A stretch of 64,000 nucleotides of DNA from Thermococcus celericrescens (GCF_001484195.1 NZ_LLYW01000025.1:1-64000), one strand, 5' to 3'. Positions 41,691 through 50,888 are shown, numbered from the stretch's first letter. Notes: generated by a model from the letters alone, not told the origin. Program-made: numbers and translations.

Positions 41691-42185
41691 ATGGTAAACA
41701 AGATGATGTTCGTACTGCTCAAACAGCTCGTCCACAGGCCGGCCACCAACCCCTTCCCGGTTAAGCATGCTCCCGCTAACGTTACCGAGCTTATAGAGAA
41801 GGTTCAGAAGGGCGAGGCAAGAATAAACCCACCCGTGCCTATTCCAGAGGGCTTCAGGGGAAAGCTCCTCTACGACCCGGAGAGGTGCATAGGCTGCAGG
41901 CTGTGCATAATGGTCTGCCCCGCGGATGCTATGGAGTGGATTCCGGAGCTGAAGAAGATAAGGCACTACGCCTCGCGCTGCATGTTCTGCGCCCTCTGCG
42001 TCGACGTCTGTCCCGGCAAGAAGTTCCCGGGCGAGGAGAAGGCCGTCAAGGCACTTAGGATGAGCGAGGAGTTCCTGATAGCGGACTACGACAAGTACAG
42101 CGACAACCTCATAGAGGAGCCTCCCGAGGCGAGGGAACCATACATGGAGGAGGAAACAGCGGTTAAAGCCGAAGAAAAAACCTAA
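41691..42185 (+). CDS. Mbh operon 2 subunit N (NuoI-like ferredoxin subunit)
   Basis: A 164-residue two-[4Fe-4S] protein: CIGCRLCIMVCPAD and CALCVDVCPGKK. It carries a ~20-residue insert before the first motif and another (FPGEEKAV) after the second, unlike copy 1. Last gene of operon 2; a convergent gene ends 4 bp inside it. Confidence 0.92.
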   Translation: MVNKMMFVLLKQLVHRPATNPFPVKHAPANVTELIEKVQKGEARINPPVPIPEGFRGKLLYDPERCIGCRLCIMVCPADAMEWIPELKKIRHYASRCMFCALCVDVCPGKKFPGEEKAVKALRMSEEFLIADYDKYSDNLIEEPPEAREPYMEEETAVKAEEKT

Positions 42186-42670
42186 CCCTCCCCGTTTTTC
42201 AATTCTTCGTACCTCTTCCTGAGCATCTCGTAGTGCCCCTTCTCGACCTCAGCGAGCCTCCGATAGAGCTTCCTGAGTTCCTCATCCTCGACCTTCTCTG
42301 CCAGGAGCGCGTAGGATCTGTGGGCTATCAGCTCGCTCTCCATGGCAGCCCTCAGAACTTCGTCGATCTGGTCGGCCCTCTCGAACTCGTCGATGACTGG
42401 CAGAACCTCTATGGAGGGTATGTCCATCTCCGGTCTCCTGCCGTAGCGGCTCTCGTAGTGGGCCCCGAGTTCGGTCGCGTGCTTCATGGAGTCGGCGGCG
42501 AGTTTTTCGAAGGTCTCCACCAGCTCCTCCCCCAGACCGAGGTCTCTTGCCCTTTTCGCCAGTTCGCTGTAGAACTCGGCCTCCTTCCTTTCCCCCTCTA
42601 TCCAGTACGCCAGGGCCTCCTCGTAGCTCAGCCTTGAAAGGGCCTCGACTATCTCGTCCACGTCGTACAT
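42182..42670 (-). CDS. Ferritin-like (rubrerythrin-type) diiron protein
   Basis: A 162-residue four-helix protein. Conserved acids and His suggest a diiron site: YWIEGERKEAEFYSELA (~19-35), SMKHATELGAHYE (~54-66), AMESELIAHRSY (~106-117) and AEVEKGHYEML (~138-148). No rubredoxin domain is attached. In this anaerobe such proteins reduce peroxide. I start at ATG 42670 after GGATGGGAC. Confidence 0.8.
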   Translation of the reverse strand: MYDVDEIVEALSRLSYEEALAYWIEGERKEAEFYSELAKRARDLGLGEELVETFEKLAADSMKHATELGAHYESRYGRRPEMDIPSIEVLPVIDEFERADQIDEVLRAAMESELIAHRSYALLAEKVEDEELRKLYRRLAEVEKGHYEMLRKRYEELKNGEG

Positions 42671-42717
42671 GTCCCATCCCGTTCCAACTGGGGCGCAATC
42701 GTAAATAAGGCTTTGGC

Positions 42718-42897
42718 CTACCTGACGAGCCATATCGTCAGGAACATGATGAGGTAAGCCACGATGCTGATGACGATATGGACCTTTATCCACGTCTCTC
42801 TGCGCTTTGATAGGAATATCAGTGCCCCGCTGAGCATGGCTAGGCTCATGAGGGCAAAGGCGGCGTAACCCAAGGTGTAGTGATCCAGACTAACCAC
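42718..42897 (-). CDS. Small membrane protein, two helices
   Basis: About 59 residues with two hydrophobic segments (TLGYAAFALMSLAMLSGALI and VHIVISIVAYLIMFLTIWL). Its first codons overlap the end of the SagB-type oxidoreductase gene by 8 bp, so the two are coupled; the GTG at 42897 has GGTG eight bases upstream. Possibly a membrane partner of that enzyme. Confidence 0.55.
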   Translation of the reverse strand: MVSLDHYTLGYAAFALMSLAMLSGALIFLSKRRETWIKVHIVISIVAYLIMFLTIWLVR

Positions 42898-43600
42898 CGG
42901 GAACACCCACTGGAAATATGTACAGCGGAACGCCCTCGACACCTATTATCTCGGCAACCTGGTCATCGTAGAAGGCCCCGACCGCGACGATTCCTAGGTT
43001 TAGAGCGGTTGCCTGAAGGTAGAGGTTCTGGCCTATGTGACCAGCCTCCATGTGGACGTACCTTATCCCGCGCTCGCCGTAGTAGTGCGTTGTCCTCTCG
43101 TAGTACGCCACGAGGACTATGTCGACCGCGGCCCTGCCTACCCAGGACTGGTCGAGCGCCGCCCTCTGGAGTGCCCTTCTATAGTCGCCCTCCTTAACGA
43201 GTACGAGCGTGTGGTTGAAGGGGTCGTAGCGGTAAACGCCCGGCCCGAGGTCTTCAACGTTTCCGGCCACCACGTAGACCTCGAAAGGGTACGTTGCACC
43301 GGCGCTCGGCGCGGCGCGGAACTTTCTGGCGGAATAGGTTATCCCCTGCGCCGCCCACAGGAGCTGGGAGAGCTGCTCAAGGGTCAAAGGCTCGTTCCTG
43401 TACGAGCGGATGCTCCTCCGCTTTGCTATGGCCTCCTCAACGCTCATCTCTCCAGTCAGTCTCGGCTCAGGAAGAACAACAACCTCACCGGAGATTCTCT
43501 CACCCCCCTCCCTCCAAATAACGTAGGGCTTGACGAAAAGAAGAACCGAAGAAACCACGACCAAGGCGATAACCAGGTACGAAACTCGCTTGATGTTCAT
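42890..43600 (-). CDS. SagB-type nitroreductase-fold oxidoreductase, membrane-anchored
   Basis: A 236-residue flavoprotein with an N-terminal signal anchor (residues 7-27) and a SagB/ThcOx-type nitroreductase domain. FMN-binding and fold motifs: AIAKRRSIRSYRNEPLT (~59-75), QLLWAAQGIT, APSAGATYPFEVYVV, EAGHIGQNLYLQATAL and IFPVGVPG. SagB-like domains oxidise azolines in some RiPP pathways, but no cyclodehydratase is present here, so an unrelated extracytoplasmic redox role is as likely. Confidence 0.85.
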   Translation of the reverse strand: MNIKRVSYLVIALVVVSSVLLFVKPYVIWREGGERISGEVVVLPEPRLTGEMSVEEAIAKRRSIRSYRNEPLTLEQLSQLLWAAQGITYSARKFRAAPSAGATYPFEVYVVAGNVEDLGPGVYRYDPFNHTLVLVKEGDYRRALQRAALDQSWVGRAAVDIVLVAYYERTTHYYGERGIRYVHMEAGHIGQNLYLQATALNLGIVAVGAFYDDQVAEIIGVEGVPLYIFPVGVPGG

Positions 43601-43627
43601 GAATTCGACTTCATCCTATTTTAGGCT

Positions 43628-44113
43628 TCACTCGACCACCTCGAAGCGGAGGAGCTCATCCCTCCCCACCAGCCCGATTCCTGCCTTCTTCCCAAGGACC
43701 TCAACCACGAGGGTGTAATCCGGGTCGCTCAGGTTCACCCCGAGGCCGAAGCGCTCGACCACCAGGGAGCCGAGGCCAATCTCAAGCTCCCTCTGGGAGA
43801 GCCTCTTATTTCCCCTGACCTTGGCGCGTACCGCGAAGGTTCCGTCTATTTTTTCCGCCAGTTCAAGGACGGCCCCTTCAATCTCCTCCCTTCTGGCGGG
43901 AACGATGAGGTCGAGGGGAACGACCCTCTGTATAGCCTGCGTCTCGAAGTTCTTCAGCCGTTCAAGGGTTTCGCCCTTCGATAGGGGCGTTTCGGCCAGG
44001 AGAACCCCCCGCCAGTCCGTTCCCCTAACCCGGACCTTCCCCAACGCCCATTCCAGTTCGAGTATTCCATCGCCCTCGCGTCCCTGTGGAGTCGTAACGA
44101 GAAGAATCGTCAT
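43628..44113 (-). CDS. THUMP domain protein (TAN1/COG1818-like)
   Basis: A 161-residue protein whose middle (about 55-150) fits a THUMP RNA-binding domain: EIEGAVLELAEKIDGTFAVR, RGNKRLSQRELEIGLGSLVV, DPDYTLVVEVLGKKAGIGLV. Eukaryotic Tan1 helps tRNA C12 acetylation; an archaeal role in tRNA modification is likely but unproved here. Confidence 0.8.
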   Translation of the reverse strand: MTILLVTTPQGREGDGILELEWALGKVRVRGTDWRGVLLAETPLSKGETLERLKNFETQAIQRVVPLDLIVPARREEIEGAVLELAEKIDGTFAVRAKVRGNKRLSQRELEIGLGSLVVERFGLGVNLSDPDYTLVVEVLGKKAGIGLVGRDELLRFEVVE

Positions 44114-44174
44114 CTCCGCTCACCGATGGACAGGTTTTTATATTTCGCGTTCCTAAACTATGCGGTGAGTTAAA

Positions 44175-45380
44175 ATGGAAGCCGGTGGCCTTAAGCTTTA
44201 TCCCTACCAGTCATACGAAGTTTATGGCCTTTCTCGGAACCCCTTTGAGCAGCTCGCAAGCGAGGGAATAAGCGACGTCGAGAGCATTCACGTCTATCAG
44301 GAGATAGACATGCGCCTTCAGATGATAATCTCCGAGGTTATCGGAAACAAGAGCTCGATAGCCATGAGCATCGTCGGCCCCCTCGGAATGGGCAAGACCC
44401 AGAGGCTCAAGACCATAGCCAAGGCCATAGAGGAGAACAAGGGAAAGGCCATATACGTCAAGGTTGACACGAACGACATCCTCAAGCTCACGCGCGACAT
44501 CTTCTACGCCCTCAAGCCGCCGAAGAGCAGGACTAACATATTCCTCGAGAACCTCTCAAGGAAGCTCGGGTTCATAGACAGGCTCGAGAAGATGCTGAGC
44601 GACAGGGACGAGTACAAGAGCAGGGACATAGCCGAGCTTCTGACCGAGCAGATGGGCAAATACCCCTACTGCGCCCTCCTCCTGGACGAGCTTGAGAACA
44701 TGGGAAGCGCGAGCGAGAGGGAGAAGATACAGTTCTTCGAGATGCTCAGACACTTCATCAGCAACATGCCCCAGGGCTGTATCGTTGCCTTTGCCTGCGT
44801 CCCTGAGGCCTACGAGAAGTACTCCAAAATATTCCCCGCGTTCTTCATGCGCCTCCACTACGAGTTCAAGCTCCGCCCGATGAGCATAGACGAGACCTAC
44901 GAGCTCGTCAAGAAGAGGCTCAACAAGGTGAGGATAAGGGACACCGATGATCCAATCTACCCCTTCACGGAGGAGGCCATAAAGCTCATACACCAGCTCG
45001 GAAAGGGCAACCCGAGACAGATCCTGAGGCTCCTTCACTACGTCCTCAGCGAGGCCTCCAAGCACAAGTTCGACCCCATAGACGACTACGTGGTGACCAC
45101 TATACTCGAGGAGCCGAAGAGCCTCGAGGAGTACCTCACGAGGATTCCGAAGGAGTACAAGGACCTCGTTGAGGCCATAGTCTATGAGTTCAACGGCGGA
45201 CCGGTGAGCTACATTCAGATAGCCAAGGCCGTCAAGAGGCCAGGAATACAGGTCTACGACCAGCTCAACGAGCTCATAAGGCTCGGCTTCCTGGTCGGAG
45301 ACCCCAAGGGCAACTACAAGGTTCCCGAGTACGTGAGAAAGTTCCTTGAGGAATGGCAAGCCGAGAACGAGGAAGAGTGA
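44175..45380 (+). CDS. AAA+ ATPase with C-terminal winged helix
   Basis: A 401-residue ATPase: Walker A GPLGMGKTQ (~68-76), Walker B CALLLDELEN (~168-177), sensor region FACVPEAYEKY, and arginine-bearing GKGNPRQILRLLHYVL. The last ~80 residues look like a winged-helix domain (IQIAKAVKRPGIQVYDQLNE). This is the Orc1/Cdc6 or STAND-like ATPase architecture of COG1474, but it is not the canonical Orc1/Cdc6. GGTGAG ribosome site and TTTTTATATTT promoter upstream. Confidence 0.8.
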   Translation: MEAGGLKLYPYQSYEVYGLSRNPFEQLASEGISDVESIHVYQEIDMRLQMIISEVIGNKSSIAMSIVGPLGMGKTQRLKTIAKAIEENKGKAIYVKVDTNDILKLTRDIFYALKPPKSRTNIFLENLSRKLGFIDRLEKMLSDRDEYKSRDIAELLTEQMGKYPYCALLLDELENMGSASEREKIQFFEMLRHFISNMPQGCIVAFACVPEAYEKYSKIFPAFFMRLHYEFKLRPMSIDETYELVKKRLNKVRIRDTDDPIYPFTEEAIKLIHQLGKGNPRQILRLLHYVLSEASKHKFDPIDDYVVTTILEEPKSLEEYLTRIPKEYKDLVEAIVYEFNGGPVSYIQIAKAVKRPGIQVYDQLNELIRLGFLVGDPKGNYKVPEYVRKFLEEWQAENEEE

Positions 45381-45386
45381 TGCCCG

Positions 45387-45917
45387 ATGCCCAACTACGA
45401 CGTTCACATGCTCAGCGGGATAGCTAGCTATCCGGTCATCGTCGCCGCCGCGGGACTCGCGGCCGCCCACGGGGCCCCCCTTGCCCTCACAACGATGGCG
45501 CTGGTGCTGGGCTATGCGTTCTACGTTCTGGGAAGCGATCTGCCGGACATGGACCATCCAAACGCCCTAATCCACCGCGGGACGAAGCCGATAGTCAGCG
45601 TGGTGGTTGGGGGGGCGGTCTACGTCAACGCCGCGGGATCGATAAACGTCGGGGAGCCCTGGCTCAACATGGCCGTGGAATGGGGCATAGCGGTCCTTGC
45701 CGCCGTGATAGCGTGGTTCGCCTTCACATGGATGATGCCGAAGCACAGGGGAATAGTTCACTCCTTCCTCTTCGCGGCGGTCTATGGGAGCCTGGCGTTC
45801 GTTCTGGTGGAGTACGGCCTCAACATGACGACAGGGGAGGGACTCTACGTCGGCTTCGCGGCCTTCTGCGGCTATGCCCTTCACCTTCTCCTCGACGGGG
45901 AGCTATCACTGCTGTAG
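45387..45917 (+). CDS. YdjM/DUF457-type membrane metal-dependent hydrolase
   Basis: A 176-residue, four- to five-helix membrane protein with metal-binding motifs typical of the LexA-binding, YdjM-like family: VHMLSG near 6, SDLPDMDHP (~49-57), KHRGIVHSF (~115-123) and HLLLDGEL (~165-172). Follows the ATPase gene by 7 bp, likely cotranscribed. Confidence 0.85.
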   Translation: MPNYDVHMLSGIASYPVIVAAAGLAAAHGAPLALTTMALVLGYAFYVLGSDLPDMDHPNALIHRGTKPIVSVVVGGAVYVNAAGSINVGEPWLNMAVEWGIAVLAAVIAWFAFTWMMPKHRGIVHSFLFAAVYGSLAFVLVEYGLNMTTGEGLYVGFAAFCGYALHLLLDGELSLL

Positions 45918-45962
45918 AGAAACTCTTTTATTTTCCAACTTCGTATTTACCCCGGTGGTTAC

Positions 45963-46620
45963 ATGGAAGGCGGCGGGGCCCTGTTTATCGTATTCATATT
46001 CATCATGCTGGGCATCATACTGATGGACATGGAGAGGGAAGCGAAGGCGAGGAAAAAGTGCACGGAACTGGCCTCCTCGATGAGGATCGATGGGAGAACC
46101 CTCATACTCCCCGAGAAAACCAGGCTCCTGAGGGGAACCCTGCGGATAAGGGGCGAATGGATCGGGGCAAAGCACAGACACTACTCCGTGCAGAGGGAAC
46201 TTAGAACCTCAGGGGAGTTCACCTCGGACAGGATAGAACTGGAGCCGGAGGGGTTCTTCGTCTTCATAGGTGAAAACGACGATGCCTGGGTTGAGCTTCC
46301 GGTTTACGTTATCGCGGAGGGGAGGTTCAGGGACGCCCTGATATCCCCCGTGCTGCCCACGTACAGAATCGAGGCAGGGGAGAACTCCCTGGGAACGTCC
46401 CACAACGACGAGTACGCCCACCCGCGGCTGGAGACAGGGAGGGGAATGATCTCGGGGAGGCTCTACACCAGCGTCGCGAAGTGCAGGGGAGCCAGGGTGG
46501 AGCTGATCCACCCCGAATCGAAGGGGAAGGAGAAGCTCGTGGAGGTCCAGGGGAGCGGGGAAAAAGATTTTGAGAGAAGGTTCTGGGAAAAGCCCCTGAT
46601 ACTAGTGATGGACAGGAACC
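45963..46620 (+). pseudogene. Unknown membrane protein gene, 5' part, split by TnpB element 2
   Basis: The first 219 codons of a protein with an N-terminal helix (residues 7-20) and a beta-rich exterior. After the element boundary the frame reads six foreign codons (TSFSP, stop). Joining base 46620 to 48044 gives an uninterrupted 281-codon gene (…MDRN-LSDPRKL…), 846 bp in all. The family is not recognised. A membrane-bound ubiquitin-ligase-like (GIDE) arrangement is possible, not shown. Confidence 0.85.
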
Positions 46621-46800
46621 TGACCTCCTTCTCGCCGTGAACGGCGAGGGTTCCAACGAGTTAACCCCACACCAAAGGCGAGGAGGTTTGAGGGGTAATC
46701 CTCATCACCCCTTTTGAAGAGGGTTCGGAGAACCCCTCCGGGACGGTCTCGCCCCAATTACCCCTACCACCAGCAAGGGCTGGAAGGCTCGGGGTTATCG
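46621..46800 (-). ncRNA. Putative omega/reRNA of TnpB copy 2
   Basis: Right-end and tnpB 3' region equivalent to the segments of copies 1 and 3; its end hairpin is CGCCGTTCACGGCG. The guide would begin GGTTCCTGTCCATCAC, which is the disrupted host gene, so an uninterrupted allele of that gene would be its matching target. Confidence 0.5.
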
Positions 46801-47974
46801 TTCTCACAGCTTTTTTCAAAATATTAAAAGCCCCCACGAGGTCGGCATTCATTACAACGCCCTCTCCATGGCACTTAAACAAACCCCTAACAAAGCGAGC
46901 GTTCTCATGACGTTGGCCACAGAGAGGGCACGATTGAGAAGTGAAAGCCTCATTAACAAGCAAAACCTGAATACCATACTCTTCCGCAACTTCCTTGAGC
47001 CTTTGAATCACCGTGTTGAACCGCCAAACATGGGATAGAATGAAGTTCTGCTTTTTGCCTCTTTCAGAGTTCCTTGCGATTCCCTTTGGATAACCAACAA
47101 CGATTCTGGAGACTCCGAGGTGATACAGCCTCTCGACGGTCTGTCTCACAACAGTGTTAATGTAATGCTTTGCCTGAAGTTTAGCCTTCTCGTGCATTCT
47201 TTTGAGCTTCTTACTCTTCTTTGCACCACTCTTGTTGAGTTTGGACTGATAATCGGCTATTCTCCTCCGCCAGTAAAAGGCTATTGACTTTAATGGCCTG
47301 CCGTTCACGAGGAAGCTTTCGCCGTTCTCAACGTAAACGGCCATTAAATTATTCACTCCCAAGTCAATTCCCGCTGAAAGGTCGCCCAAGGGTTGCCTTG
47401 GGACTTCAACCCATTCGTCCCCAATTAGCTTTTCCTCAACGGTGAGGCTGATTTTCGCATACCATTTCCGCTTTACCTCGTCGTAAGTTATCTCCAACCG
47501 CCCCTGCTTGCCTTTAAGATGAATTTTTCCTTTAAACTGGATTCTCAACCTTCCAAACTTCCCAAGACGTCTTAACTCGACAACGTTCCCGTCAATCCAA
47601 TACTGGTCGTTCCTAAGCGGGATAATGAACAGTTTCTTCCCATTCTCTTCCCCAATGAACCCCGGAGGTTTCGGCCTGAACCATTCTGATAATTCTCCAC
47701 TCTTTTTCTTTTTATTGAGCGAGAAAAAGCTCCTCCAGCTTTCGGCGTTTTTTCTGGCTAATTGCTGGACTGTCGAACCACCAATCCAGTTTTTAAACTC
47801 TTGGTAAGCTTCCTTCTCCGTTCCGTTAAAATCAATCTTGCCGAATTCTTTGAATTGTTTTAAACGCTGGTAATTGAGCTTGTTCCAGATTACTGCGGTG
47901 GCTTGAGCTAACTCGGAGAGGATTTTTTCCTGCTCCTTGCTTGGCTGGAGTTTGATGGTTACTGAGCGCTTCAT
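46661..47974 (-). CDS. tnpB: TnpB RNA-guided endonuclease, copy 2
   Basis: A 437-residue intact TnpB with RuvC residues Asp204, Glu342 and Asp378. Zinc finger Cys are C349, C352 and C368; the fourth position is Glu371 (KCHGEG). The protein is very similar to copy 3 throughout. No TnpA gene accompanies it, so mobility would need a transposase from elsewhere. Confidence 0.95.
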   Translation of the reverse strand: MKRSVTIKLQPSKEQEKILSELAQATAVIWNKLNYQRLKQFKEFGKIDFNGTEKEAYQEFKNWIGGSTVQQLARKNAESWRSFFSLNKKKKSGELSEWFRPKPPGFIGEENGKKLFIIPLRNDQYWIDGNVVELRRLGKFGRLRIQFKGKIHLKGKQGRLEITYDEVKRKWYAKISLTVEEKLIGDEWVEVPRQPLGDLSAGIDLGVNNLMAVYVENGESFLVNGRPLKSIAFYWRRRIADYQSKLNKSGAKKSKKLKRMHEKAKLQAKHYINTVVRQTVERLYHLGVSRIVVGYPKGIARNSERGKKQNFILSHVWRFNTVIQRLKEVAEEYGIQVLLVNEAFTSQSCPLCGQRHENARFVRGLFKCHGEGVVMNADLVGAFNILKKAVRTITPSLPALAGGRGNWGETVPEGFSEPSSKGVMRITPQTSSPLVWG

Positions 47975-48043
47975 TTCAAAGTATAGTATTACTCTTAGGC
48001 TTTAAAAGAGTATCGCTTTCCCGCTTAAGGGCTAGCTGGGTGG

Positions 48044-48231
48044 TCAGCGATCCGCGGAAGCTCCGGGAGGCCTTCGGAGCGCGGAGGGTTCTGGAGGGAC
48101 ACGGAAAATATGAGGTTCTGCTCACGATGGACATCCCCCTAAAGCAGGACGAACACGCGGGGACGGAACTCCTGATCGAACCCGCGGAAGGGTTCCCCGA
48201 GGGCAGTCCGGAAATTAACGTCGTGGTATGA
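48044..48231 (+). pseudogene. 3' part of the gene split by TnpB element 2
   Basis: The last ~62 codons (SDPRKLREAFGARRVLEGHG through EINVVV) of the gene that begins at 45963. A GTG at 48040 within the element end could in principle restart translation, but it has no ribosome site. Confidence 0.85.
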
Positions 48232-48296
48232 ATACCCACCACTGGGCAATAATGCTTTTAAATAGTCCACGTTAGGAAAGTCCGGAGGTGAGAGAG

Positions 48297-49289
48297 ATGT
48301 TCAGTCTGGGAGGATTCTCACGCGGGGGAGAGTACGAGAACAAGACCTGGGACGTGCTCATCATAGGCGCCGGACCGGCCGGATTCACCGCGGCAATATA
48401 CGCGGCGCGCTTCGGCCTTGAGACGCTGATACTCAGCAAGGACCTCGGAGGAAACATGGCGCTGACCGACATGATAGAGAACTACCCGGGATTCCCTGAG
48501 GGGATCAGCGGTTCCGAACTGACGAACAGGATGCACGAGCAGGTCAAGAAGCTCGGGGTGGACATCGTCTTTGACGAGGTCGCGCGCATAGACCCGACGG
48601 AGTGCGCCTACTATGAGGGCCCGTGCAAGTTCGCGGTGAAAACCAAGAACGGCAAGGAGTACAAGGCGAAGACCGTAATCATAACCGTCGGCGCCGCACC
48701 GAGAAAGCTCCACGTGCCCGGAGAGGAGGAGTTCACCGGAAGGGGCGTTTCCTACTGCGCGACCTGCGACGGCCCGCTCTTCAAGGGCAAGAAGGTTATC
48801 GTTGTCGGTGGCGGAAACACCGCCCTGCAGGAGGCGCTCTACCTCAAGAGTATAGGCGTCGATGTTACCCTCGTCCACAGACGCGACCAGTTCAGGGCCG
48901 ACAAGATACTCCAGGACAGGTTCAAGGAGAGCGGCATTCCGGCGATACTCAACACCGTCGTGACCGAGATCAAGGGCAACGGCAAGGTCGAGGCCGTCAA
49001 GCTGAAGAACCGCGTCACCGGCGAGGAGAGCGAGATGGCCGTTGATGGCGTCTTCATCTTCATCGGCTACGAGCCTAAAACGGATTTCGTGAAGCACCTC
49101 GGCATAACCGACGAGTACGGCTACATCCCGGTGGACATGCACATGCGCACGAAGATGAAGGGAATCTTCGCCGCAGGCGACATAACCAACGTCTTCAAGC
49201 AGATCGCCGTTGCCGTCGGTCAGGGTGCGATAGCGGCCAACTCGGCGAAGGAGCTCATCGACGAGTGGAACTCGAAGGTTGTGGAGTGA
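48297..49289 (+). CDS. trxB: Thioredoxin-disulfide reductase
   Basis: A 330-residue flavoprotein: FAD motif GAGPAGFTAAIYAARFG, redox CATC (CATCDGPLFKGK), NAD(P)H motif VGGGNTALQEA, and C-terminal FAAGDITNVFKQIAVAVGQG. It reduces thioredoxin or protein disulfide oxidoreductase and may link to SurR/NSR redox control. ATG 48297 follows GGAGGTGAGAG; TATA GCTTTTAAATAG near 48253. Confidence 0.95.
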   Translation: MFSLGGFSRGGEYENKTWDVLIIGAGPAGFTAAIYAARFGLETLILSKDLGGNMALTDMIENYPGFPEGISGSELTNRMHEQVKKLGVDIVFDEVARIDPTECAYYEGPCKFAVKTKNGKEYKAKTVIITVGAAPRKLHVPGEEEFTGRGVSYCATCDGPLFKGKKVIVVGGGNTALQEALYLKSIGVDVTLVHRRDQFRADKILQDRFKESGIPAILNTVVTEIKGNGKVEAVKLKNRVTGEESEMAVDGVFIFIGYEPKTDFVKHLGITDEYGYIPVDMHMRTKMKGIFAAGDITNVFKQIAVAVGQGAIAANSAKELIDEWNSKVVE

Positions 49290-49390
49290 TTTTCCACACC
49301 CCTTCGTTCTTTTCTCTCGGCGTTTTTCGGATTTCCGTTTTGGGAATCGAGGTATTTCCCGATTCTCCCGAAGATTTTTCGGTCAAAAAT

Positions 49391-49404
49391 GTTCATCGAT
49401 GAAC
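49391..49404 (+). promoter_or_regulatory. Perfect palindrome before aminotransferase TATA box
   Basis: GTTCATCGATGAAC is a perfect 14-bp palindrome ending 5 bp before the TATA-like CTTATATAG (49410-49418). Position at the BRE suggests an operator, probably for an Lrp-type or similar dimeric regulator; the regulator is unknown. Confidence 0.5.
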
Positions 49405-49448
49405 ACAGACTTATATAGGAGAACCCCTATCTCACACCGGTGATGCAC

Positions 49449-50786
49449 ATGGTGGTTAGGCCGAACGTTAAGGAACTCCCCGGACCCAAGGGCAAGGAAG
49501 TCATCGAAAAGAACTTTGAAGCCCTCGCAGTTACCACCCAGGACCCGGAGACCCTCCCGATTGTCATCGACCACGGAGATGGAATCCTCGTCTACGACGT
49601 TGACGGAAACACCTTCTACGACTTCGGAAGCGGCGTCGGCGTGCTGAACGTCGGCCACGCCCACCCGAGGGTCGTCGAGGCCGTTAAGAGACAGGCCGAG
49701 AAGTTCACCCACTTCGCGCTGAACGACTTCTTCTACGAGAACGCGGTCGTTCTTGCCCAGAAGCTCGCCGAGCTTGCACCCGGCGACTTCCCGAAGAAGG
49801 TCGTCTACCAGAACAGCGGTGCGGAAGCAAACGAGGCCATGATGAAGCTCGTCAAGTACGGCACCGGCAGGAAGAGGTTCATCGCCTTCTACCACGCCTT
49901 CCACGGAAGGAGCCAGGCCGTTCTTTCGCTCACCGCCAGCAAGTGGGTTCAGCAGGACAGGTTCTTCCCAACCATGCCGGGCGTTGAGCACATACCATAC
50001 CCGAACCCCTACAGGAACCCCTGGCACATAGACGGTTACGCCGAGCCGGACGAGCTCGTCAACCGCGTCATCGAGTTCATCGAGGAGTATGTATTCCGCC
50101 ACGTCCCGCCCCACGAGGTTGGAGCCATAGTCTTCGAGCCGATACAGGGTGAGGGCGGCTACGTCGTCCCGCCGAAGAACTTCTTCAAGGAGCTCAAGAA
50201 GCTCGCCGACAGCTACGGCATACTCCTCGCCGACGACGAGGTTCAGATGGGCGTCGGAAGGACTGGTAAGTTCTGGGCCATCGAGCACTTCGACGTTGCA
50301 CCCGACACCATCCAGTTCGGTAAGGCCATAGGCGGCGGAATCCCCTTAGCGGGTGTCGTCCACAGGGCAGACATAGCCTTCGACAAGCCGGGCAGGCACG
50401 CCTCGACCTTCGGAGGCAACCCGGTTGCCATAGCGGCCGGAATAGAAGTCGTCGAGATAGTCAAGGAGCTCCTCCCGCACGTCCAGGAAGTTGGAGACTA
50501 CCTCCACAGGTACCTCAAGGAGTTCGAGGAGAAGTACGAGGTCATCGGCGATGCCCGCGGTCTCGGTCTCGCCCAGGCCGTCGAGATCGTCAAGAGCAAG
50601 GACACCAAGGAGAAGAACCCGGAGCTCAGGGATGCCATCGTCAAGGAAGCCGTCAAGCGCGGACTCATCCTCCTCGGATGCGGCGACAACAGCATAAGGT
50701 TCATACCGCCGCTGACCATCAAGAAGGAGGAGATCGACGTCGCCATGGAGATATTCGAGGAGAGCCTCACGAAAGCTCTCGGCTGA
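49449..50786 (+). CDS. Class III PLP aminotransferase/racemase
   Basis: A 445-residue fold-type I PLP enzyme of the class III aminotransferase family. Motifs: [56 protein letters not shown], and PLP Lys in [10 protein letters not shown]. Thermococcales members act as ornithine aminotransferase or amino acid racemases; sequence alone does not decide. ATG 49449 follows GGTGATGCAC. Confidence 0.9.
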   Translation: MVVRPNVKELPGPKGKEVIEKNFEALAVTTQDPETLPIVIDHGDGILVYDVDGNTFYDFGSGVGVLNVGHAHPRVVEAVKRQAEKFTHFALNDFFYENAVVLAQKLAELAPGDFPKKVVYQNSGAEANEAMMKLVKYGTGRKRFIAFYHAFHGRSQAVLSLTASKWVQQDRFFPTMPGVEHIPYPNPYRNPWHIDGYAEPDELVNRVIEFIEEYVFRHVPPHEVGAIVFEPIQGEGGYVVPPKNFFKELKKLADSYGILLADDEVQMGVGRTGKFWAIEHFDVAPDTIQFGKAIGGGIPLAGVVHRADIAFDKPGRHASTFGGNPVAIAAGIEVVEIVKELLPHVQEVGDYLHRYLKEFEEKYEVIGDARGLGLAQAVEIVKSKDTKEKNPELRDAIVKEAVKRGLILLGCGDNSIRFIPPLTIKKEEIDVAMEIFEESLTKALG

Positions 50787-50804
50787 TTCTCTTTTTTCTC
50801 CCCT
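50787..50804 (+). terminator. T-rich terminator after aminotransferase gene
   Basis: TTCTCTTTTTTCTCCCC directly follows the stop; archaeal polymerase typically stops in such T-runs. Confidence 0.4.
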
Positions 50805-50888
50805 TAAATCGTCCGATTGTAAGCGAGTACCACCACACCATTCGGCATCTTTTTAAAGTTATAACTTGAGATACCCCCGGTGGTGAAC

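Larger units (their letters stand above)
46621..48043 (-). mobile_element. IS200/IS605-type TnpB-only element, copy 2
   Basis: 1423 bp, the same length as copy 3. Left end (minus strand) CCACCCAGCTAGCCCTTAAG, right end GGAGGTCA. It sits inside a gene whose halves rejoin in frame when it is removed, so both boundaries are fixed to within one base and no target duplication exists, as for IS200/IS605 transposition. Confidence 0.93.

Noticed and set aside
33868..42185. Operon 2 as the Mbx/Mbs sulfane sulfur reductase
   Set aside because: It has an I subunit, a single H subunit and all four CxxC NiFe ligands in L, unlike Mbx.
42890..43600. SagB-type oxidoreductase as part of an azole RiPP pathway
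   Set aside because: No cyclodehydratase or precursor-like ORF nearby, and the protein carries its own membrane anchor.
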